Assembly: GCA_030549175.1 (NCBI GenBank)
Contig: JAUKUA010000002.1
Location: 2,108,001-2,172,000, forward strand
Direction of reading: 5' to 3'
Source of the DNA: Lasiosphaeris hirsuta
Taxonomy: Eukaryota; Ascomycota; Sordariomycetes; Sordariales; Lasiosphaeriaceae
DNA length: 64,000 nucleotides
Shown here: one piece after another, positions 56,671-64,000 of the stretch
How positions within the stretch are numbered: position 1 is the first letter of the stretch
How the letters are laid out: the number at the start of each line of letters is the position of its first letter
Translations under genes and position numbers: made by a program
The notes under the pieces: generated by a model
Told to the model about the DNA's origin: nothing
Databases searched by the model: none
The model's input: the letters and a program-made list of their open reading frames with translations, nothing else

Positions 56671-57773
56671 ATGGATCACCAAGAGCAAACAGACAACCAT
56701 CTCACCGTTGCCAAGAACGACACCAGCACCAACGAAAATATGTCTGGTTTCAAGCGTGATCGCCAGGGTAATGCGAAGAAGCACGATGGCCCGAAGCAAT
56801 CTCCCAAGTCGATCGTGAGAAATGCATACACGCCCATGTTCGAGCAGCTCCGCGATGAGCTCGACGAACACCACGACCGCCGCGATCGCATCGGCAAGGC
56901 TTCTCGGGACGTCACTGCGCTGAGCAAGAAAATGTATGTAGCCTGCCCTGCTTTGGGCGTTCGCGGGTTATGTGGACTAACAGCTCACAGCATTTTCTCG
57001 TTGCAGCGGTACATACGACATCTCCACCTTGCCCTGCTGAGAAAAATCACACTAACACGACCGCCAGGGTTCGCAAGATCGAGGAGCAGCTCCCCGCAGA
57101 TATCCAGACCGAAATCGACTTGCGTCTTGCTGAGATCTCTAAGCTTCTCGCTAGTATCGCGCCGGATGTGCAGGCCATCAACCGCTACCGGTACTCTCGG
57201 TCCCTAGTGTGCTTGGAAGAGCTTGTCGAGGCTCTCACCTTCCTTCACTACCTCAAAACGCAAACTCTCATCAGCCATAAGGAACTGGACCCCATCGTCG
57301 AAGACCTCACCCGGAAGGGCGCTGCAAAGGAGGATGAGGTCATGACTAACGCTCCGGACGCCGCCGCCCCAGACCCTGAACAGTCAACACCAGCCCAAGA
57401 GACAGAGGCGCTCACAATCAGCCTCACCGATGATGATTACGTGTACGGCCTCTTCGATTTGACGGGCGAGATGATGCGCTTTGCGACCACGACGTCAGCC
57501 TTGACGGGCAAAATGGCCAGCGCCGATTTTGGCGAGGACGAAAGCGAGAGCCGTGACATCGTTCAGGATATGCATGACCTCGGAAGCTTCTTCGAGATGC
57601 TTCCCTTGCGGTCCGGTAATAGGATCCAGTGGGAAAAGAAGTTAGAGGTTATGCGACAATCGGTACAGAAGGTGGAGAAATTGGGCTATGATATGAAAGT
57701 CCGTGGCAGTGAGCGGCCCAAGGGATGGGTTCCGGACCTGAGTTCGAACGATCAGCCTGGATCACCAGAGTGA
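56671..57773 (+). CDS. TSNAX: Translin-associated factor X (TRAX)
   Basis: Exons 56671-56933, 56991-57008 and 57068-57773 encode about 328 residues. TRAX pairs with translin in the C3PO endoribonuclease, which processes tRNA and small RNA fragments. The N terminus is basic (KRDRQGNAKKHDGPKQSPK). The fold is all helical: FEQLRDELDEHHDRRDRIGK, SRDVTALSKKIIFSLQRV, YRYSRSLVCLEELVEALTFL, and the DLTGEMMRFATT segment typical of the active-site helices, with acidic residues such as E-x2-x-E in FDLTGEMMR that match the metal-binding Glu/Asp positions. The second exon is only 18 nt and encodes IFSLQ with split Ile and Arg codons. Both introns have CTAAC branch sites. Divergent from GPI14. Confidence 0.94.
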
Positions 57774-58863
57774 GCTGCATTGGTGTCTCGGCGCAACTTG
57801 AATTCCCCCTTATCTTCTTCACCAGCAGAGTCTGGGCTGAGCTGAACGGAAAGGTGTGAAGAGGCCTTTGCCAGCGCTACCAAAACGAGCTAGTCAAATC
57901 GAGCGGGCAAGTTATCGGGAGAGGTACCGATGCGTCTATAAGATAGGGCGAATAGGAAGTCCTCGACGTGGACGGAAGCCGGCACCAACTGATTTTTCGC
58001 ACACTGTGAGTGCCAACGTTACGCCGATTCTTCGCCCTTCCAACCTGCAATGGTATTTGCGCCCTTGAGTACAACCCACTGCCACACATCAGCCTCCTGC
58101 ATATGCCTTACAATAGACCGGCCACTCACCCGTTTCTTTTGCTAAGTAGGTGAGGGTGTTGCCGATGCTCAGGTTTGAGATGATGCCAGTGTGTCGGCGC
58201 ATACGAGTCCTAGACTCTCGACCTCCTAGGCCATGGCTATTGGCGAGACTTAATTGACGGCGAAGCAGAGGATTCACGCGTTCCTTAGGCTGAAAGGAGT
58301 TGCGAGCCTACTGGGCTCCCATACATTTACGAGGCTTGGCTCCGGGACGCGTTCGTCAGCACGCGAGTAACCCGAGCCCCAGTCGGGAAGCAGGGAGCTG
58401 GGATTGTACAGCATTCTTTTTTGGTGAACCGGGCGCTGAAGTGTTACAATGCACCACAGCCCTTCTATACTAATAAGTGGCAACTTTACATGGTAAATGC
58501 CTCCCGTTCGGGGGACACAGGCGGGCTTGGTCGGCTAAAGGGGTCCAGTACACGATGATATGGATAAAGTTGGACCACAACAGCACACAACACGAGCGAT
58601 ACCTACCTATATAAGAGCATGGCGAGATGTTGGAGCTGGCGTTCTGGTCGGGAGAGAGGCTCTGGCAGACCAAAAAACGGCGTGGCCAAAACACCAAGAT
58701 GCAGCAGGTAAGAAGATTGTTGCCACGGGGTAGATGGGACGAGTTGCGGGGGTCCGACACGGCTGGCGACCCGCTGCCATCCGAGCCTTTCCTGAATCGG
58801 CCGACCCCTGCGCGTCTCGGCGCGGGGGGACCGGACCCGGACGAACCGTGCAGGACATCAACG
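57774..58863. other. Intergenic region and possible 5' leader of the hydrolase
   Basis: No gene supported. The hydrolase frame stays open upstream to a Met at 58627, and GTAAGA after position 58707 could be a leader-intron donor. It is treated as untranslated here. Confidence 0.4.
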
Positions 58864-60969
58864 ATGGAAAAGGCCCCTCGAACCGTCGTGTATCTGCAGC
58901 CTCGGCGGCGGCGAAGCGGCTGGGTTCTGGCGTCGGTGCTCGTCGCCGCCGTGATTTTGCTTGCCATTCTTCCTCAATGGAGGCCGGCATCCAGCTCGTG
59001 CGCGTGCAACGCAGACGCTCTTGGCGATACGATACACGGCTTCGCCGGTGCCGCTGCTCCGCTGGACACTCTGGAGGTGTCCCCCTACGCTAAATTTCCC
59101 CAACTTAACACCACATCTCCTTACGGCCAGTTCCCCCAACCCAATGATGCATTCCGCTTCCTGCCCTGCACGGACAAGACGGTACCGCCGGTTCTCAACG
59201 ACACCAGCGCCGCGGCGAGCTGGGCTGCCCTTTTTGATCCCAACCCGGCCAACTGGAGCTGGGGGGCGCCGGTCGGGAACTCTTCAGGGAATGCAACTAC
59301 CGGCACCGGCGACCCCTATTCTGGGCGCGGCATCTTTCTGTGTGGGTACCTCGAAGTCCCGCTCGACTACCTGAACAAGTCGGACTCCCGCATCACCCGG
59401 CTGGCCGTCACCAAGTACCAAGTGTCGGGCCTGGCGCGCGTCGACGGCGCCGCGCCCGCAAACTCGACGGCCGGCAAGAAGAGCGAGCGCACCATCATCA
59501 TCGAGCCCGGCGGTCCGGGCGGGTCCGGCACGAGCTACGCCTGGGGTTCGGCGGCGCGGATGAGCACGCGCTTCAGCGACGGCAAGTTTGATGTGCTGGG
59601 GTGGGATCCGCGCGGCGTCAACGCCTCGCGCCCCGCCGTCGAATGCTTTCCCCACGACGCCGACCGCGACCGTTGGTACCTGCTCACGTCGCAGCACCGG
59701 GCAGTTGTGGCCGCGAACCCGCGTGCGCAGCTAGAGATTGTGGATGCGATGAACGAGGCCATGTTCCGGGCTTGCTGGGAGCGGCATGGCGATCTCGGGA
59801 GGTTCCTCACTACGGCATCTGTGGCGAGGGACTTGGATGAGATCCGGAAGGCGCTGGGAGAGGACGAGGTCACTGGGTATCTCGTCAGTTACGGCACTGG
59901 CATTGGACAGACGTACGCCGGCATGTTTCCTGACAGGGTCGGCAGGATGGTCTTGGATGGCACCGAGTACGTGCGTGATCACCGAGAACGTGGTGGCTTT
60001 GGCTGGACGGCGCTCGACAACGCCACGAACGCGTGGAATGACGGCTTCATCGGCGAGTGTCTCAACGCCGGGCCCGAGTATTGCGCGCTGGCCGAGCCAA
60101 GAGACGGCAAGGCCGTGACCGCCTCGGGTCTTTCGAGCCGCCTGGACGCTCTTCTCTCGTCGCTGATCGCCCGCCCCGTGCCGGGTTATCTGAAGTCAAC
60201 TGGCCCGACCATGCTCACGTACTCATACCTTGTCGATTCCATCTACAGTGCCATGTACTCGGCCCGCCGGTGGCCCCAGCTTGCACAGACCTTCTATGAG
60301 CTTGAGTCGGGTAACGCAACACTCGCCATCAGCCGCTTCGAGAGTGGAGCGTGGTACTACGACCCAGAGCTTCCATGCCCCGAGCCAGGCTCGCCGGCGT
60401 CTGACGGCGAGCTGGGCAACTTGGTTATATGCTCCGACTCCTACGACGCCTCGGAGCCCGATGATATGGATTGGTGGCTGTCGCAATGGCAAAACATGAC
60501 AGCCAAGTCGTGGATTGCCGGCAACTCGAGGTTTTACACCGTCTTCCCCTGCCGCCACTTCAACACCTTTTGGCCAAAACCGTCCGAGGTCTTCCGTGGC
60601 GATCTGAACCACACCCTTCGGACGCCGGTGCTGCTCATCGCCGAGACGTACGACCCCGCCACTCCACTGCGGAACGGAAGGCGGCTTGCTGCCGAGATGG
60701 GCTCCAACGCCCGAATGATCGTCCATCACGGCTACGGGCACTCATCGGTCGACACATCCAACTGCACTGACGCGGCTGCCAAGGCCTATGTCCTCGATGG
60801 CATCATACCAAAGGACGCCGAGACGAACTGTTACGCGAACGAGAAGCCTTATTTGTATGGCGTCACGCGGAATACGACGGTAAGCGTGGCACCGGCGAGC
60901 GAGCCCCCGATTCAGGTCCATGGCGGAGGATTCGGGTTCCGGAAGCATCTTGGGGATGAGGTGGAGTAA
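58864..60969 (+). CDS. Membrane-anchored TAP-like alpha/beta hydrolase (S33 type)
   Basis: A single exon, about 701 residues from the Met at 58864; the frame is open back to 58627 (780 residues) but that segment shows no features. An N-terminal basic stretch (PRRRRSG) and a hydrophobic segment (WVLASVLVAAVILLAILP) form a type II signal anchor, followed by a Asn-x-Ser/Thr-rich ectodomain. The hydrolase core has EPGGPGGSGTSYAWG (oxyanion loop), FDVLGWDPRGVNAS, a nucleophile elbow at Ser ~342 (GYLVSYGTGIGQ), acid Asp ~597 in LLIAETYDPATP, and His ~626 in HHGYGHSS. The family includes tripeptidyl and prolyl aminopeptidases. The usual first Gly of the elbow is Leu here. Predicted outside the cell or in the secretory pathway, possibly peptidase. 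Confidence 0.88.
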   Translation: MEKAPRTVVYLQPRRRRSGWVLASVLVAAVILLAILPQWRPASSSCACNADALGDTIHGFAGAAAPLDTLEVSPYAKFPQLNTTSPYGQFPQPNDAFRFLPCTDKTVPPVLNDTSAAASWAALFDPNPANWSWGAPVGNSSGNATTGTGDPYSGRGIFLCGYLEVPLDYLNKSDSRITRLAVTKYQVSGLARVDGAAPANSTAGKKSERTIIIEPGGPGGSGTSYAWGSAARMSTRFSDGKFDVLGWDPRGVNASRPAVECFPHDADRDRWYLLTSQHRAVVAANPRAQLEIVDAMNEAMFRACWERHGDLGRFLTTASVARDLDEIRKALGEDEVTGYLVSYGTGIGQTYAGMFPDRVGRMVLDGTEYVRDHRERGGFGWTALDNATNAWNDGFIGECLNAGPEYCALAEPRDGKAVTASGLSSRLDALLSSLIARPVPGYLKSTGPTMLTYSYLVDSIYSAMYSARRWPQLAQTFYELESGNATLAISRFESGAWYYDPELPCPEPGSPASDGELGNLVICSDSYDASEPDDMDWWLSQWQNMTAKSWIAGNSRFYTVFPCRHFNTFWPKPSEVFRGDLNHTLRTPVLLIAETYDPATPLRNGRRLAAEMGSNARMIVHHGYGHSSVDTSNCTDAAAKAYVLDGIIPKDAETNCYANEKPYLYGVTRNTTVSVAPASEPPIQVHGGGFGFRKHLGDEVE

Positions 60970-61301
60970 GTTGAGCCGATTTTATGTGTGCATTATGTGT
61001 TGTCGCGTAATTGATGATGCCGACTTTCTTGTCGGGTCACGTCAACATTACCAGAGGGACAAAGGTCAAAACATGAACGGCCGTAATTTCTTGTGAAAAT
61101 TACCAACTTTGTACAATACAACTTTCTGAAAACAGGGATAGCTGCCTCGAATTCGAACTCGGGGAATTTATCCGTCTTAGGTTATTCAACAAAATGTTTA
61201 ACCCCTGAACGTTCCCGGAACCCACAGCCAAGAAAGCCAGAGGCTACGTCAATGTTACATAAGCACTAGCTCCGCATTTCGCACCCAAGAAAAATTGACT
61301 A

Positions 61302-61373
61302 GCCCGCTTGGCTCAGTGGTAGAGCGTGTCACTAGTAATGACAAGGTCGCCAGTTCGATTCTGGTAGTGGGCA
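61302..61373 (+). tRNA. tRNA-Thr (anticodon AGU)
   Basis: A 72-nt cloverleaf without intron. The acceptor stem is GCCCGCT paired with AGTGGGC, and the discriminator is A. The D-arm is GGCTCAGTGGTAGAGC. The anticodon stem TGTCA/TGACA has loop CTAGTAA (AGT, read AGU). The T-arm is CCAGTTCGATTCTGG. A short T run lies just downstream. Confidence 0.95.
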
Positions 61374-61623
61374 TTATTTTTGGCAGAACTGCCATTCTGC
61401 TCATTTGAGCCGTAGGGCTAGGTAGGTTCTGTACCTTTGCGGGATTCTTTTTTTTTTTTCTTCTAAATGTTTTTTTTTTTTACAGTAAACATCAGTGACT
61501 TACAAACAGGAAAACGAGGAAAGGGTGGGTAGTTAGGTACTTGGGTTTTACCAGGAAACTAGCGCCGTACCTGCTCAGTGATGGGATGTCAAGAGAGGTG
61601 CCCACGCCTGATGCAAAAATGAA

Positions 61624-61735
61624 TGATAACGGTGGGATTCGAACCCACGCCCTTTCGGACTACGGAATCTTGATTCAAGATAGAATTAAGGACATCTCCT
61701 TAACGTAGCGCCTTAGACCGCTCGGCCACATTACC
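61624..61735 (-). tRNA. tRNA-Leu (anticodon AAG) with intron
   Basis: Read on the minus strand, it has acceptor stem GGTAATG/CGTTATC (with G-U pairs), D-arm with GCCGAGCGGTCTAAGGC, anticodon stem CTACG/CGTAG, a long variable arm (TCCGAAAGGGC) as in Leu/Ser tRNAs, and T-arm GTGGGTTCGAATCCCAC. The anticodon loop begins TTAAGG (anticodon AAG) and is followed by an intron of about 32 nt that contains CCTTAA, complementary to it. The 3' end discriminator is A. The exact intron borders are not fixed here. Confidence 0.9.
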
Positions 61736-62222
61736 TATTCTGTTTCTATTTCTGCTATGTTGAATGTCAGTTTTGGGCGGGAGGGAGATTCATTTGCACA
61801 AGTTGGGGTGGATTAGGTGGAGGTTCAAGCGCTGGGTTTCAATGACAAACTACCATCGCCACGTCCACTCCGTATGTCTCTGTCTGAACCCCTGAAGGAA
61901 CAGTCTCGTGACTGTCTGGCCCCCATACGAGGCGGGCAAGTGGGATCAGGCTGCCATTTCACGGCGTGGACCGAACTGTCGGAGAACAAACAGAGTGGGG
62001 GTTATTTTGGGGCTTTGGGATCGGCCGTTGGGCGCGGGATGAGTAACTTTTGCAAGGGGAATGTTGGGGAATGTAGGGGAATGTGTAGAGACCAGGATGG
62101 CATCGCCGATAGGTTTTTGTTCTGATGTTTGGCACTCGTGGCGACCGTGGCGGACCGTCAGGACGACCATGTGCGCACGCGGTTGCTGTGGCTGCCACGT
62201 TTTGCGTCGTGCCCCTTTTCCC

Positions 62223-62242
62223 TTTTTTTTTTTTTTTTTTTT
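62223..62242. repeat. T20 homopolymer tract
   Basis: A run of about 20 T in a non-coding stretch. Confidence 0.7.
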
Positions 62243-63495
62243 GGCTAGATGTGTTTACACAGTGCTGTAGGTGCTGTGTGGCGAGTAGGTACTCCGTACT
62301 CCGTTGGGGGTGCATGTTGCAAATAACGGTGCGGCAGGACAATGCGAAAAGAAAGAGAGAAAAGAGGGATACAGAGCAAGAAGCGGTGCTACGCTGAGTG
62401 TAGTCTACCCCACGGAGCTTGCCTAGCTCCAAGTCGGCAGCTTCTGCTCGCAGGTTGTCTGTCCGTCTGCACGGCGCTGAACAAACGTGCGGCTTCCCAA
62501 ATGGAAAACAAGCAAAGTTCTGGCGAATTCGCACAGCTGGGCTGTGTGGCTCCTCTCGGGCTCTGCCCCACTTGGCAGCCGTGACCCCCTGCAGGCACAG
62601 TGCTACGGTGTAGTAGCTTCGACCTCTTCACCGCCGCGACGACGAGCCCACCACCCTCTTGTCTTGGCCTGAGTAAGGTTGGGCCCAGGGCCCAGGGCCG
62701 AGGGCAGACGGAATAGGACGGGACAGAACGGGACAGAGAAACGGGACGGGCTGCGAAGCTGTGAAGCTGCGTCACGCCGCCCGCTGGCAGCCGCTTAACG
62801 TCGGTGTCGGTGACCGTGTCGACTGTCAGGAGCTGGAACTGAGTGCGAATCTTGCGAGTCTTTCCCTCGTGGCTGGCTGCTTCACGTTGCAAGCCCGCGG
62901 CCGTGTCTGCACGACGCCGTATCTCGCCCCCTATCTCCGTCTTCGGCACATCGGGCCATGGCGGTATGGTGACATGGCCGCACAGCTGCAGCTATTGTGC
63001 TGATCTGGCAATCAGATTCATCACCACACCCGGCCCCAACGAGACGGTGTGAGCAGTGTGAGCCACCGGGGAAACCGGCAGCCAGCCCCCTCGCCAACCC
63101 TTCGTCGCCTCTCCATCGACTCTCCGTCGATACCCTAGTCAACAGAGCCTTCGCTACCGTCCCCATGATGCATCTCAGCGTCCATGTCAGGATTACCGGC
63201 CGCATCCCTGCCTTCGTCGTGAAATAGGCGTTCCCGTGCCTATATACACCACGGGACGGCCCCGTCACCTCACCTCCTTCTGGCGTGCTTGCTGTGTAAC
63301 AACTCAACATTCCGGGTATTCTTGCGCAACTGGCTTTGCCCTGGCCGCCACTCCTCCCTGTCCTGGACGAGTTCTTGTATAAAACCTGCTCTATCGCCTC
63401 CCAGGCCTGGCCGACTGAGCTCACCATCATCCATCCAAATCTCGCTTCCCACATATATACCCACACAGCATCTTCATCTTCCTCAAGCGGCCAGT

Positions 63496-64000
63496 ATGCC
63501 GTGTAAGCTCGCCATCACCTCCATGTCCCTCGGCCGGTGCTATGCCGGCCACTCCTTCGCCCGCAAGCTGGACGCTGCCCAAAAGTACGGCTACCAAGGC
63601 ATCGAGCTCTTCCACGAGGACCTGGAAGACGTTGCGTACCGCCTCTCCCGCGAGTCCCCGTCGACCGCCGGCGCCTCGCCCACCGCCCAGCTCGCTGCCG
63701 CTCGCCACATCCTCCACATGTGCCGGAACAGAGGCATCGAGGTTGTCTGCCTTCAGCCCTTCGGCCATTACGAAGGCCTCCTAGACCGCTCCGAGCACGA
63801 GCGCCGCCTGCAGAAGCTGGCCCTATGGATCGAGCTCGCGCATGAGCTCGATACCGACCTGATCCAGATCCCCGCCAACTTCCTGCCCGAGGACCAGGTG
63901 AGCGATGACGCCGACCTGATCGTGGCCGACCTGCGCACCGTGGCCGACATTGGCCTGCGGGCGTCGCCGCCCATCCGCTTCGCCTACGAGAGCCTGTGCT
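63496..64000 (+). CDS. qa-4: 3-dehydroshikimate dehydratase, 5' part (qa-4 type)
   Basis: The start at 63496 opens a frame that continues past the window edge; 168 codons are visible without a stop. The N terminus PCKLAITSMSLGRCYAGHSF, then KYGYQGIELFHEDLEDVAY, EVVCLQPFGHYEGLLDR, IELAHELDTDLIQIPANFLP and PPIRFAYESLC, matches the TIM-barrel sugar-phosphate isomerase-like dehydratase of the fungal quinate pathway. The enzyme converts 3-dehydroshikimate to protocatechuate in the cytosol. In Neurospora it lies in the qa cluster with qa-1F, qa-1S, qa-2, qa-3, qa-x and qa-y, so cluster genes may follow beyond 64000. The gene is truncated only by the window. Confidence 0.95.
   Translation, partial: MPCKLAITSMSLGRCYAGHSFARKLDAAQKYGYQGIELFHEDLEDVAYRLSRESPSTAGASPTAQLAAARHILHMCRNRGIEVVCLQPFGHYEGLLDRSEHERRLQKLALWIELAHELDTDLIQIPANFLPEDQVSDDADLIVADLRTVADIGLRASPPIRFAYESLC

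Larger units (their letters stand above)
60970..63495. other. Intergenic region with two tRNA genes, otherwise no gene seen
   Basis: Besides the tRNA genes at 61302-61373 and 61624-61735, there are T-rich runs at 61447-61482 and a T20 run at 62223-62242. The last ~270 nt before 63496 probably hold the promoter of the dehydratase gene; no clear QA-1F site was seen. Confidence 0.5.

Noticed and set aside
1..64000. Secondary-metabolite gene cluster, rRNA genes or CRISPR array
   Set aside because: No polyketide or peptide synthase, terpene cyclase or P450 group, no rRNA signature, and no repeat-spacer pattern.

Overview
The window is nuclear DNA of a filamentous ascomycete, most likely a Sordariomycete close to Neurospora, Podospora and Chaetomium. 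The evidence is as follows. Genes are intron-poor to moderately intronic, with short 50-100 nt introns, GTRNGT-type donors and CTAAC/CTGAC branch sites. Spacing is typical of such genomes, with no operons. The squalene synthase, GPI mannosyltransferase and qa-4-type dehydratase are typical fungal proteins. One AT-rich, TpA-rich patch looks like the product of repeat-induced point mutation. Species cannot be fixed from sequence alone. No rRNA, CRISPR array, intact transposon or viral gene was seen.

Layout. 0.3-2.0 kb: a five-exon gene for a secreted protein of unknown function. 2.5-9.98 kb: an amidohydrolase, mitochondrial ribosomal protein bL36m, the histone N-terminal acetyltransferase NAA40, a PLAC8-type Cys-rich protein, and translation factor eEF1B-alpha. 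11.1-15.3 kb: a MARVEL-like four-helix membrane protein and ribosomal proteins eS30 and uS5. 16.1-19.4 kb: a 1,076-residue secreted WSC-domain protein with nine gapless 16-residue repeats. 19.4-25.1 kb: no recognisable gene. 25.1-32.5 kb: an acetate transporter (GPR1/FUN34/YaaH), a RIP-like relic, an Osm1-type fumarate reductase (GC-AG intron), and NBS1 of the MRX/MRN DNA-repair complex. NBS1 carries an apparent one-base frameshift at a C7 run, just upstream of the Mre11-binding motif.

32.8-47.7 kb: a membrane-anchored cytochrome b5-domain protein, a large disordered/coiled-coil protein with three K-F-[FV]-Y-A motifs, a Caj1-type J-protein, a UDP-rhamnose-type epimerase/reductase (second GC-AG intron), squalene synthase ERG9, and a secreted proteinase K-like subtilase. 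47.7-52.2 kb: no recognisable gene. 52.2-61.0 kb: an F-box-like protein, GPI14, translin-associated factor X (with an 18-nt exon) and a membrane-anchored TAP-like serine hydrolase. 61.3-61.7 kb: tRNA-Thr(AGU) and intron-containing tRNA-Leu(AAG). 63.5 kb to the edge: the 5' part of a 3-dehydroshikimate dehydratase gene (qa-4), probably the edge of a quinate-utilisation cluster.

Most genes are unrelated housekeeping functions. The one thematic group is translation: bL36m, eEF1B, eS30, uS5 and two tRNA genes. Three of these protein genes have a TTAGGGTT-like element 145-200 nt upstream of their start. Exon boundaries were worked out by hand from splice signals, reading frame and family conservation. 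Residue numbers are approximate to a few positions. Family assignments come from recognition of motifs, not from a database search.
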